A stretch of DNA of 64,000 bases from Oceanihabitans sediminis (GTDB lineage Bacteria > Bacteroidota > Bacteroidia > Flavobacteriales > Flavobacteriaceae), in NCBI RefSeq assembly GCF_003337215.1, contig NZ_QPIG01000002.1:248001-312000 (forward strand). Reading direction: 5' to 3'. Made by a program: the position numbers and the translations under genes. Shown piece by piece: positions 16,799 through 25,556 of this stretch. The notes below the pieces were generated by a model that searched no databases, was not told where the DNA came from, and worked only from the letters and a program-made list of their open reading frames with translations. Position 1 is the first letter of the stretch; every line of letters starts with the position of its first letter.

Positions 16799-18007
16799 TT
16801 AATGTGCGTGTTCCAGTTCGCCTTTAACCATTTCCGAAGACAGGTTATAAGCTCCGTTTATGACCACTTTGGCATCCTTTGAAACTTCGGCAGGAAGATT
16901 GACTTCAACAAAGCCTAAATCAGTAATACCAACCGTTACGGGTATCATTTTGAATTTCATTTTGCCCGCTTCCATTTCTTCGTCTTCATCCAAAATGAAA
17001 ATGAAGGATTGCTCGCCTTCTTTTATGATAGCAGCTTCAGGAATAGCGAAACCTTTTTTCTCGCCCTGCACTATGCGCCCTTCCACATACATTCCCGGCA
17101 ATAGGTTTTTATCCTTGTTTTCAATATCCGCCAAGACTTCCAAAGCCTTTGGGTCGGTGTTAAAGGTTTTACCAACAGACCGAACGGTGGCTTTAAGCAA
17201 ATTGTCCGGGTGGGAGGCCGTGGAAAAATATATTTGTTGCCCTTTCTCTATTTGGTATATGTCCTTTTCATATACTTTAAAATTGACGTAAATTTTTGAG
17301 TTATCGCTTATTGAGAACATTTTGGATTGTGCGCCCACATAATCGCCCAAACTTATATTTACTTCTGCCACGTATCCACTTATTGGCGTGGTAATGGGAA
17401 CAGCGGAATATATTTGACCTTCCGCCACTTTGTCGGGATTAATGCCCAACAGTTTCAATTGGGAACGCAACCCATTGACACTGGATGTGGTGGAACGAAA
17501 TTTTGACTGCGCCATCTGAAATTCCTTGCCAGAAGAAACGCCTTTATCATAAAGGGTCTGCTTGCGTTCAAAATCCTGTTTCAAAAAGACCAGTTCGTCA
17601 TTTTTTTCCTGAAATTCCTGTTGCATTGCAATGATATCGGGATGCTCAATATATGCCAATACCTGTCCTTTACTTACATTATCTCCAGGTACTACCTTAA
17701 TGGAACTCACATTTCCACCAACAAACGGACTGATGTTCGCCTTATCCTGTGGAAAAAGTTCCAGCGTTCCTGTTACCTTAATGTTGTTTCCTAAAGTTCG
17801 TTCCTCCAGAGTTTTCGTTTTTAAACCGATGTTTTCGGCCTGTTGCTTTGTAAGTTCCACAACTCCTTCTTCCTCGTCGTGGCCTTCGCCGTGCGCATCT
17901 TCCCCAACCTCCGCTTCGTTATGCCCGAGTTCAGATTTTGGGGCATCGTTACAACTCATAAACATAAGTGTAAATAATACGGTACTTACTAATAGTATAT
18001 TCTTCAT
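16799..18007 (-). CDS. czcB: CzcB-like RND adaptor lipoprotein
   Basis: About 402 residues from the ATG at 18,007. The frame is open 108 bases further, but that would overlap the czcA-czcC gene and give a polar leader; the ATG gives a lipoprotein signal (LLVSTVLFTLMFMSCNDA). After a His/Glu-rich stretch (HNEAEVGEDAHGEGHDEE), plausibly a metal-binding region, the HlyD/MFP fold follows (GTLELFPQ..., lipoyl halves, coiled-coil hairpin about 130-190, beta-barrel). It should bridge the CzcA pump and the CzcC channel. It follows the fusion gene by 16 bases. The DNA is more GC-rich than its surroundings, as in the whole czc block. Confidence 0.9.
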   Translation of the reverse strand: MKNILLVSTVLFTLMFMSCNDAPKSELGHNEAEVGEDAHGEGHDEEEGVVELTKQQAENIGLKTKTLEERTLGNNIKVTGTLELFPQDKANISPFVGGNVSSIKVVPGDNVSKGQVLAYIEHPDIIAMQQEFQEKNDELVFLKQDFERKQTLYDKGVSSGKEFQMAQSKFRSTTSSVNGLRSQLKLLGINPDKVAEGQIYSAVPITTPISGYVAEVNISLGDYVGAQSKMFSISDNSKIYVNFKVYEKDIYQIEKGQQIYFSTASHPDNLLKATVRSVGKTFNTDPKALEVLADIENKDKNLLPGMYVEGRIVQGEKKGFAIPEAAIIKEGEQSFIFILDEDEEMEAGKMKFKMIPVTVGITDLGFVEVNLPAEVSKDAKVVINGAYNLSSEMVKGELEHAH

Positions 18008-18023
18008 TTTTCTCTTTTTATGA

Positions 18024-21000
18024 TTATAGATTACCCAATTGATATTGTACCTCAATAGACTGTTGGTTATACTGATTGAGGTATTGTAAATGGTTTTGTT
18101 TGATACGGATGGCACTGTTTAGAATTGTAATGTAATTAACGTAATCAATTTCGCCTTCCTTGGATGCCAACTGTGCCGTGGCTATCTGTTCCTCTGCCAA
18201 TAGCAGTGCGCCTTCTTTATAATATTGCAAGGTCTTCTTAGTTTTTTCGAGGGATTGGAGCAATTGCGAAACACGGCTTTCCGTAACTTCTTTTTGTTCC
18301 AAATATTGATATTCTGCCATCATTGCGTCTGCCTTAGCTGACTTGACTCTTGCCTTTTGCGGAAAAAACCATAGTGGAATGCTAATGCCTGCCTGAAAAG
18401 TATTGAAGCCTGACACTTCATCTACAACTTGTCTGCCATACGATAAACTAAATTTAGGTAGAAATTGGGATTTTTCGACACCCACGTTTGCCTTGCTTAC
18501 TTCGGCATTTTGCAAGGCATATTGCAACATTGGATTATTTGCCACTGAAGTTGAATCTAATGTAGCCATAAAATCCAATGGCTCGTAAACGCCATCAACC
18601 GTCTCGATGTTTTCATCGGTTCCCAAATATTGCTTTAAGGCACGTTTGGCGATTTCAATATCATCGAAAGCTTGTTGTTTTAATACTTGTATCTGCTGAA
18701 ATTCGGAAGAGGCTGCAATAAACTCCAACTTGCCTGTTTCTCCTGTGTCATACCTAAGTTGGGCAGCGTTCTTAAAATTGGCATAAGTACTGTCCAATTG
18801 GTCAGCAAAACGCAACTGTGCCTTGTAATAATTAATTTGGTCATACGCCTGCATCACATTACGCACCAACTGTTGTTCACTTGCCACAAAAAACTTTTCT
18901 CCCAAGGCAATACGTTCTTTGTAAAATTTCGATTTTGAAAACCCGGAAAGCAAATCAATATTTCCCTGTTGCACACCAACGGTTGTTTGAACTCCAGGAA
19001 GATTATTGCCATATTCTTCCTTGCCTGTAAAAACTTCGGTGCTGCCAAGGTCAAAACTGGTGCCTTTCATCGCCTTTTCCCGTTCAATAAATGCCTGACT
19101 TTCCTTGAGCGTAGGATAATTCTGTTTTGCCATAGCAATGGCCTCATCAATGGTCAAGGTCTTTGGAATTGTACCATCTTGACTATTGTCTTGGGCAAAT
19201 GAAGTTCCAGAAGCCATCAAACCTCCAACCATCAATAATACCGTTATAATGTTTGTTGACCTGTTGACATAGCTTATATCCCCCTTTGTATTGTTTCGTT
19301 CCTTTCTCGATTCCAGCCAATAGTAAAGAATAGGAATAACCACCAAGGTCAAAAATGTTGCCGTAAGCATTCCTCCAATGACTACTGTTGCCAATGGTCG
19401 CTGTACTTCTGCACCACCAGAGGTGGAAACCGCCATTGGGATAAAGCCCATAATTGTGGTAATGGCAGTCAATAAAATGGGACGTAAACGTTCGTGCGTA
19501 GCTTCGTATATACGTTTTTTTAAATCTGTCATTCCACTTTCTTTTAGTTCATTGAATTTGTTTATGAGTATCAGACCGTTTAAAACCGCTACTCCAAAGA
19601 GTACGATAAACCCGACCCCTGCCGAAATACTGAAAGGCATTCCACGGATCAACAAAATGAAAACCCCGCCTATTGCCGCCAAAGGCACTGCCATATAAAT
19701 CATCAAAGCCTGTGAAAATGAATTTAAAGCGAAATAAAGCAGGATAAATATTGTTAGTAGAACGATGGGCACTACTATCATCAATCGGTCTGATGCACGT
19801 TGCAGGTTTTCAAATGATCCTCCATAAGTGACGTAATAACCTGGTGGCAGTTCCACTTCCGTTTCCAGTTTTTGCTGAATTTCCTCGACCATCGATTTTA
19901 CATCGCGTCCACGAACATTTACACCCACAGATATACGACGCATAGTGTTGTCTCTTGAAATTTGCATTGGCCCAGCTTTATAACTGATATCCGCAACTTC
20001 CTTTAGAGGCACTTGAGCACCGTTCGGCAGGTCTATGTAAAGGTTTTTTAAGCTATTGATGTCTTGCCTAAAGTCCTCTGCCAACCTGATAACCACATCA
20101 AAACGCTTTTCGCCTTCAAAAATCACACCTGCCTTTTCGCCTGCAAAGGCGGCACTTACATAATCATTCAATTTATCCACGGTTACACCGTATTGTGCCA
20201 TTTTTGCGCGGTTATACACCACTGTCATTTGTGGCAAACCGCTTGTAGCCTCTACGTTAAGGTCTGCTGCACCCGGTACTTCACGTATTACCGCTGCGAT
20301 TTCCTGTACCTTATCTGCCAACACATCCAAATCTTCTCCGTACAATTTGATTGCCACGTCCTCACGAACTCCAGTTAGCAACTCATTAAAACGAAGTTCC
20401 ACGGGCTGGGTAAATACAAAATTGACACCGGGAACAACCGAAATCTTTTCTTGTATTTTTTCAATGAGTTCTTCTTTGCTGTCGGCGGAAGTCCATTTGC
20501 TTTTATCTTTTTCAAGAATAATGTAACTATCCGCAATGTCCATTGGCATCGGGTCGGTTGGGATTTCGGCTACCCCGATTCTTGAAACTACAGTTTTAAC
20601 TTCAGGAAATTCATTTATTAGATTTTCGAGTTTCTTTGAAGCCTCGATGGTCTCTGTAAGACTGCTCCCCGGTTTTATTAATGCTTGAAACGCAATATCG
20701 CCCTCATCAAATTTCGGGATAAATTCAGCTCCCATATTTTTGAATACAAATCCTGCAATCAATAGCAAGGCAACCGCACCTATTACGACCCCTGCTTTAA
20801 AACGAAGTGAAAAATTCAGTATGGGCAGATACACGCGATTCAAAAGGCCCATAATTTTATCGCTTATCCTATCCATCCGATTTTCAAATCTGGCAAACCA
20901 ACTATTTTGGTTTTTGGCAGGTTTTAAAAATAATGACGACATCATTGGCACATAGGTAAGACAAAGGATGATAGCGCCTAAAACTGCAAATCCAAAGGTA

Positions 21001-22439
21001 AAGGCCATTGGGCGGAACATTTTTCCTTCCACACCTGTCAAGAACAAAATAGGTGTAAAAACAATGAGAACGATTAGTTGACCGAAAAAGGCAGAATTCA
21101 TCATTTTACTAGAAGAATCATAGGCTATTTCATCCATCTCGGATTGTCCCATAATTGCATTGGATTTCTTCATCCGTTGATGAATGTGAAAAACCGTTCC
21201 CTCCACTATAATTACCGCGCCGTCAACAATAATTCCAAAATCAATTGCACCCAAGGACATTAAATTTGCCCAAATACCAAATTGCTTCATCAAAATAAAT
21301 GCGAACAATAAACACAAGGGGATTATCGAAGCTGCTATCAAACCGCCACGGAAGCTACCTAAAAGGAGTACCAAAACGAATATTACGATGAGTGCCCCTT
21401 CAATTAGATTTGTTTTAACGGTACTTGTGGTTCTCTCAATCAGTTCGCTTTGGCTTAAAAATGTATCGATATACACGCCTTCAGGCAAGGATTTTTGGAT
21501 TTCGGCTATACGCTTTTCAACATTTTCTATAACGTTACTTGGGTTCTGTCCTTTCAACATTAATATTTGGCCACCCACAGATTCGTGACCATCCTGGGTA
21601 AATGCACCATAACGCACTTGGTTACCGTAACCCACTTTTTCGGCAACGTCCCTTACCAAAACAGGGCTTCCATTTTGAGTGGTCACAACGGTGTTTTCCA
21701 AATCGGCGATACTTCGTGCCAGCCCTTCCCCACGGATAAAATTGGCTTGGTGGTTTTTTTCAATATAAGCTCCACCCGTATTGGCATTGTTCACTTTAAG
21801 GGCTTCAAAGACCTGGTGCATTGTGATGCCAAAACTTTTTAGTTTAGCAGGATTAAGAGCGACTTCATATTGTTTTACATAGCCTCCAAAAGCATTTACT
21901 TCAACAACTCCCGGGACTAACGCCATCTGGCGTTTCACGATCCAGTCTTGAATGGTGCGCAGTTCCATTGCGTCATATTTTTCTTCGTACCCTTCTTTAA
22001 CCTTTAAGGTATATTGCAATATTTCGCCCAAGCCCGTGGTAATGGGCGCCATAAAAGGCGTGCCAAAACCTTCAGGGATTTCTTCCGCAACTGCGGTTAA
22101 TTTTTCTTGTACCAACTGTCGTGGCAGGTAGGTTCCTGCTTCGTCTTTAAAAACAATGGTTACCACGGACAGTCCAAAACGAGAGATCGAACGCAGTTCG
22201 ATAACGTCTGGAAGATTTGCCATTGCCAATTCTACGGGAAAGGTTACAAATTGCTCAATATCCTCCGTTCCCAAATTAGGGGCAGTTGTTATAACTTGAA
22301 CTTGATTGTTGGTAATATCAGGCACGGAACCCAAATTTATAGTGGCCATTGAGTATATGCCTGTGCCAATAAGCACCACTATAAATAGCCCAATAATAAA
22401 TTTATTATTAATGGAAAATGAAATGATTTTATTAATCAT
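18024..22439 (-). CDS. czcA: CzcA-CzcC fusion: RND pump joined to TolC-like channel
   Basis: 1471 residues. Residues 1 to about 1050 are an HME-RND pump; the TM4 signature AIDFGIIVDGAVIIVEG (two Asp plus Glu) is the divalent Zn/Co/Cd type. After the last RND helix a linker leads to a second signal-peptide-like segment (about 1062-1082, IITVLLMVGGLMASGTSFAQ) ending in an AxA-like SFAQ site, and then a full TolC-type domain of about 390 residues. The frame is continuous. Such fusions are known in Bacteroidota; signal peptidase cleavage at the internal site could release a normal CzcC (inference). It lies between a HYC_CC_PP-like gene (22,558) and czcB. Confidence 0.92.
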   Translation of the reverse strand: MINKIISFSINNKFIIGLFIVVLIGTGIYSMATINLGSVPDITNNQVQVITTAPNLGTEDIEQFVTFPVELAMANLPDVIELRSISRFGLSVVTIVFKDEAGTYLPRQLVQEKLTAVAEEIPEGFGTPFMAPITTGLGEILQYTLKVKEGYEEKYDAMELRTIQDWIVKRQMALVPGVVEVNAFGGYVKQYEVALNPAKLKSFGITMHQVFEALKVNNANTGGAYIEKNHQANFIRGEGLARSIADLENTVVTTQNGSPVLVRDVAEKVGYGNQVRYGAFTQDGHESVGGQILMLKGQNPSNVIENVEKRIAEIQKSLPEGVYIDTFLSQSELIERTTSTVKTNLIEGALIVIFVLVLLLGSFRGGLIAASIIPLCLLFAFILMKQFGIWANLMSLGAIDFGIIVDGAVIIVEGTVFHIHQRMKKSNAIMGQSEMDEIAYDSSSKMMNSAFFGQLIVLIVFTPILFLTGVEGKMFRPMAFTFGFAVLGAIILCLTYVPMMSSLFLKPAKNQNSWFARFENRMDRISDKIMGLLNRVYLPILNFSLRFKAGVVIGAVALLLIAGFVFKNMGAEFIPKFDEGDIAFQALIKPGSSLTETIEASKKLENLINEFPEVKTVVSRIGVAEIPTDPMPMDIADSYIILEKDKSKWTSADSKEELIEKIQEKISVVPGVNFVFTQPVELRFNELLTGVREDVAIKLYGEDLDVLADKVQEIAAVIREVPGAADLNVEATSGLPQMTVVYNRAKMAQYGVTVDKLNDYVSAAFAGEKAGVIFEGEKRFDVVIRLAEDFRQDINSLKNLYIDLPNGAQVPLKEVADISYKAGPMQISRDNTMRRISVGVNVRGRDVKSMVEEIQQKLETEVELPPGYYVTYGGSFENLQRASDRLMIVVPIVLLTIFILLYFALNSFSQALMIYMAVPLAAIGGVFILLIRGMPFSISAGVGFIVLFGVAVLNGLILINKFNELKESGMTDLKKRIYEATHERLRPILLTAITTIMGFIPMAVSTSGGAEVQRPLATVVIGGMLTATFLTLVVIPILYYWLESRKERNNTKGDISYVNRSTNIITVLLMVGGLMASGTSFAQDNSQDGTIPKTLTIDEAIAMAKQNYPTLKESQAFIEREKAMKGTSFDLGSTEVFTGKEEYGNNLPGVQTTVGVQQGNIDLLSGFSKSKFYKERIALGEKFFVASEQQLVRNVMQAYDQINYYKAQLRFADQLDSTYANFKNAAQLRYDTGETGKLEFIAASSEFQQIQVLKQQAFDDIEIAKRALKQYLGTDENIETVDGVYEPLDFMATLDSTSVANNPMLQYALQNAEVSKANVGVEKSQFLPKFSLSYGRQVVDEVSGFNTFQAGISIPLWFFPQKARVKSAKADAMMAEYQYLEQKEVTESRVSQLLQSLEKTKKTLQYYKEGALLLAEEQIATAQLASKEGEIDYVNYITILNSAIRIKQNHLQYLNQYNQQSIEVQYQLGNL

Positions 22440-22557
22440 AAATATGTATTAATTCAGTTGAAAATTTACGGTGCGAATGGGTGCAACGCATTTATAAAGC
22501 AATGCTTACTTTGAGAAGCATCACGTTAGGATATAGCTATCCTTAAAAAAAACTGAA

Positions 22558-22953
22558 TTATACTTGAGGGGGTTGGAAGAGGGATTCCAGATATCTGGAA
22601 GAGAAGTTAACTGTATATAAATTGAACGGCTCTTTATCTTCAAACTTTGGTCGATTGATTAGGGCCGGATTGTTGTTCGCAATAAATAACACTAAAGGAT
22701 GACAACATTGATTATGAGAATGAACGGGTGTATTCTCCTCATCTGGGTTATTATGATGCCCTTCATCTTTTGCATTATTGTCAATGTAATCTTCAACTAC
22801 ATATTCAAGGAAAGAGTCGCCAAAAACTTTATGGTTTTGATAATGGGTAATGATATTTGAGATATCTTTTATTGGCCCACAAAAATCCATATCAAGGCTA
22901 ATTCCCTGAAAAAAGAATAAAATTGACATTGATATGGAAAAGAATATTTTCAT
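22558..22953 (-). CDS. HYC_CC_PP-like small exported protein heading the czc operon
   Basis: 131 residues with an N-terminal signal peptide (about 1-20). Landmarks are DMDFCG near the start, a His/Asp/Glu-rich middle (DEGHHNNPDEENTPVHSHNQCC) and a terminal QPPQV. These match, loosely, the HYC / CC / PP pattern of the first gene of the copper operon (10,656-11,069), with the first His replaced by Asp. The His-rich segment suggests divalent metal binding. It lies 118 bases before czcA and has its own -7 box, separating the metal operon from the pAgo gene 62 bases upstream. Confidence 0.65.
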   Translation of the reverse strand: MKIFFSISMSILFFFQGISLDMDFCGPIKDISNIITHYQNHKVFGDSFLEYVVEDYIDNNAKDEGHHNNPDEENTPVHSHNQCCHPLVLFIANNNPALINRPKFEDKEPFNLYTVNFSSRYLESLFQPPQV

Positions 22954-22962
22954 AAAGTTTCA

Positions 22963-22970
22963 CAAAGATA
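22963..22970 (-). promoter_or_regulatory. -7 box of the czc operon
   Basis: TATCTTTG on the minus strand, 9 bases before the start codon at 22,953, matching the Bacteroidota TAnnTTTG element. The -33 region is weak. It suggests that czc transcription does not depend on the pAgo unit. Confidence 0.55.
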
Positions 22971-23015
22971 CAAATTATTGAATGCAATGGTTGTGCAAAG
23001 AAAAAAGGCTTCGGA

Positions 23016-25079
23016 TTATAAAAACCATAAGGTTTCTTGACCAAAAGGTGGTATTTCCTTGCTTTCAAAACGAGGTGCTATTTCTGCAACCATTTCAGGA
23101 TATTTAATTGTTATTGGTACGTTTTGTTGACGTAAGGATTTCCAATATAGCCTACTAAATTGATACACTTGCTCTATTAGCTTTCTAATCATTTTACTAT
23201 CATTTAAAGCCTCTGGTGTAGGACTTGATATTTTAAGTTTTATTGGAAATGAATAACTTGAATGACTTGGGTATTTTACAGTATTGTTATACCTCAAATT
23301 ATTAAAGAGTAAATATTTATATTCTCCTTTAGGGCCAATATTTATATATGTGCCACTCATTGGAATTAACTCACCATTCCAATTTTGGTCAAAAGCAATA
23401 ATATCTTGTGATTTAGTTTTATTAATATTAAGAACAAAAAGAGGACAAGGCAATTGAAGTTTATCCATCATTTCTAAAACAGGTTGTATTTCTTCATCCT
23501 TCATATCCTTATAAAAGTGAATCACTATTTTTTCGGGTGACTTATTCGTTGGAACATATTGCCAAATAGCATCACTTAAAGCATTGCCTAATTGTTTAAC
23601 ATCTGATTTACTGAAATAATGAAATTCATTAAACCTTCCATTATTTTTAAAACTGAATGCACTTGCTACATAACGAATGTTTTCTTCGGTATTTTTAAAA
23701 GCACCAACACCAATTACCAATTCATTTTTTGGTTTTACATTAAGTTGCCAAGGTGTACCATCTAATTTTGCTAATAAGGCTAATGATATATTGGTTAAAT
23801 CGTAAATAAATTTATGTTGGTTTCTTCTAAATCTATCAAACTCTATTACTTGAGATATTATTCTTTTATATAATAGCTGTTCTTTAACCTTGTAATACAC
23901 TAACTTTTTTTCAAGATTAGGTTCGTGCTTGTTAAAAGGGCTTAAATAAATAGCAACGTAATTAATGTTAGGGTCTGATTTAAAGTCTTTTATACCTTGT
24001 GAAATTTGAGGTAATGGATTTTCTAAATCATCAAATACTATATTGACATCATTATCGAAATGTGCTAAAACACCTGCATAAATGTTTAAACCTTTATACC
24101 AACTTGTACCATCTTCCAATAATTTTTGCAATGCTTCTACTTCTTTAGCATAACTTGTATGATGTATAAAGAAGAAATGCACATTATCTAACTGACAAGG
24201 ATTTAAAGGTTTTAAGTTCTTAAAATCTATTTTGGGATTTCTACCAACACCATTTTGGAACAATAAATCATTACTTTCATCAGTTACTTCACCAATGCGA
24301 TTTATTTCTACTGGCAGGTAATCATCATTATTTACAGGGATAACTTTCTTAAATTCATCACTTAAAATGAAATGTTGAATAAACTTATCAATTTTGTTTT
24401 TGTACCCAATATATTTATTGGAATCATCTTTGGGTTCTGGTTTAATTTTAAACGCATTACGTAAATCGTTATTCAAAATGGCAAAAGCCTTTGTGTTATC
24501 ATCAATAAATTCCTTTTCCTTATGATATTTTAATAACCTCATTTTATATACAACTTTATTAAGATTTGTTGTTGAGGTATGTTTTATAATTTCAGAAATA
24601 GGTTTTTTAAACACTTTAGCCATACCATCATAAGAAATAACTAACTCACCATATTCACTAACTTCTTTAATTTGTACTTTGACCGTAAACTTATAATACT
24701 GCGCGAAACTTTTATTTTGATATGATCTATTACCAATCCAAATTTGATTATCATTCACAAAGTTTTGACCAACAAGTTTTTTAATGCTATTAAAGAATTT
24801 TTTGATACGCCAATTATAATAGTGTTTAATTAAGTCGGTTGGTTGTTCCTTTAGATTGAGTGATAAGGGATGATAGCCTTCTTTTTCGTAAATAAACGAT
24901 GTGTATATGAAATCAGGGTTTTCTTCTTTTATACCAGGAAACAATTCTTCAATATTGGTTGGAAACTTTGTTTTATAGAGCTTTTGAGCATTACCAATTT
25001 TCTCTTTACTTAAATAAAAAGTTATTGGTTTGTCTGGTAAATCAAACGTTATGATATTGAAATAAAGTTCCTGACTCAT
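23016..25079 (-). CDS. Long prokaryotic Argonaute (pAgo), predicted catalytically inactive
   Basis: 687 residues. N/PAZ-like half to about 290, MID about 295-445, PIWI about 446-687. MID has Y395, K399, Q410 and K438, spaced 4/11/28 exactly as the 5'-phosphate pocket I recall from RsAgo (Y463/K467/Q478/K506). PIWI landmarks include LAKLDGTPWQL, LVIGVGAFK, IVIHFYKDM, FSRLYWKS and a hydrophobic C-terminus ending WFL. The catalytic DEDX set appears lost: first Asp is G459 (IGVG where active enzymes have a GxD), third Asp is Y523 (HFY for HRD), last position is P661/E662. It should bind a guide and target without cutting. It lies 20 bases after an XRE gene on the same strand; no nuclease, Sir2, TIR or membrane effector adjoins it. 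Whether guide and target are RNA or DNA cannot be read from sequence. Confidence 0.93.
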   Translation of the reverse strand: MSQELYFNIITFDLPDKPITFYLSKEKIGNAQKLYKTKFPTNIEELFPGIKEENPDFIYTSFIYEKEGYHPLSLNLKEQPTDLIKHYYNWRIKKFFNSIKKLVGQNFVNDNQIWIGNRSYQNKSFAQYYKFTVKVQIKEVSEYGELVISYDGMAKVFKKPISEIIKHTSTTNLNKVVYKMRLLKYHKEKEFIDDNTKAFAILNNDLRNAFKIKPEPKDDSNKYIGYKNKIDKFIQHFILSDEFKKVIPVNNDDYLPVEINRIGEVTDESNDLLFQNGVGRNPKIDFKNLKPLNPCQLDNVHFFFIHHTSYAKEVEALQKLLEDGTSWYKGLNIYAGVLAHFDNDVNIVFDDLENPLPQISQGIKDFKSDPNINYVAIYLSPFNKHEPNLEKKLVYYKVKEQLLYKRIISQVIEFDRFRRNQHKFIYDLTNISLALLAKLDGTPWQLNVKPKNELVIGVGAFKNTEENIRYVASAFSFKNNGRFNEFHYFSKSDVKQLGNALSDAIWQYVPTNKSPEKIVIHFYKDMKDEEIQPVLEMMDKLQLPCPLFVLNINKTKSQDIIAFDQNWNGELIPMSGTYINIGPKGEYKYLLFNNLRYNNTVKYPSHSSYSFPIKLKISSPTPEALNDSKMIRKLIEQVYQFSRLYWKSLRQQNVPITIKYPEMVAEIAPRFESKEIPPFGQETLWFL

Positions 25080-25099
25080 AATACTTGGGTTTATTAATT

Positions 25100-25393
25100 C
25101 TACTTCTTGCTCAATCTATTAATTTTTTGTTCTACAATTTTGAGGATTTCCGTACTGTTCTTTTCATCTTTTAACATAAAGACAATTTTATCTGCCATCC
25201 AGAATTGAAGCAATTCATTTTTATTTTGTTTTAATACTTTGGCTAATGCTTCAGCTTGTTCTTTACGAGCCATACGAGTACCACGTTCAATTTTACTTAA
25301 AAGTGCCGTATCAATATTCATTTGAGAAGCAACTTCTCTTAATAATAATTGCTTTTCTTCTCGTATTTCTCTGATGTATTCTCCAAACGTCAT
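25100..25393 (-). CDS. XRE-family HTH regulator upstream of pAgo
   Basis: 97 residues from the ATG at 25,393 (MTFGEYIREIREEK); a TTG 24 bases earlier would place the start on the probable operator. Residues about 1-65 are a Cro/C1 helix-turn-helix (LREVASQMNIDTALLSKIERG), followed by a helical tail (ILKIVEQKINRLSKK). HTH proteins of this shape are common next to restriction-modification and other defence genes in Bacteroidota. It probably represses its own operon and thus sets pAgo dosage; a DNA-binding partner function for pAgo is an alternative. It is separated from the replication operon by 163 bases. Confidence 0.85.
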   Translation of the reverse strand: MTFGEYIREIREEKQLLLREVASQMNIDTALLSKIERGTRMARKEQAEALAKVLKQNKNELLQFWMADKIVFMLKDEKNSTEILKIVEQKINRLSKK

Positions 25394-25405
25394 TTTGGGG
25401 ATATT

Positions 25406-25417
25406 TTGACTTGTCAA
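25406..25417. promoter_or_regulatory. Candidate operator for the XRE protein
   Basis: TTGAC-TT-GTCAA, a perfect 5+5 dyad 13 bases upstream of the XRE start codon, extended by AT-rich flanks. The position is typical for autorepression by Cro/C1-type proteins. A -7 box for this unit is not clear; the nearest (TATCTTTT, minus strand, around 25,457-25,464) has one mismatch. Confidence 0.5.
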
Positions 25418-25480
25418 TATTTGTCTAATGTAAGAAAAAGAAAATAAGAACTAACAAAAAGATATTAACAATTATAAACA

Positions 25481-25555
25481 GGAAATGAGGAAGTTAAGGA
25501 TTTGAGGATATAAAGTATTTTTATAAATCCTCGTTTCCTTAAAATCCTCAAAATC
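25481..25555. repeat. Long imperfect hairpin between DUF3987 and XRE genes
   Basis: Left arm 25,481-25,509 and right arm 25,528-25,555 share reverse-complementary blocks ATCCTC, TCCTTAA and CCTCA with a few mismatches. It begins two bases past the DUF3987 stop. There is no clear T-tract; it may attenuate transcription between the replication operon and XRE-pAgo. Confidence 0.5.
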
Positions 25556-25556
25556 C

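Noticed and set aside
16799-18115. CzcB start at 18,115 with a 36-residue leader
   Set aside because: It would overlap the czcA-czcC gene by 92 bases and lack a signal peptide; the ATG at 18,007 gives a clear lipoprotein signal.
23016-25079. Short pAgo with APAZ partner (SPARTA/SPARSA type)
   Set aside because: The protein is one 687-residue frame with N, PAZ-like, MID and PIWI parts; no TIR/Sir2-APAZ gene is nearby.
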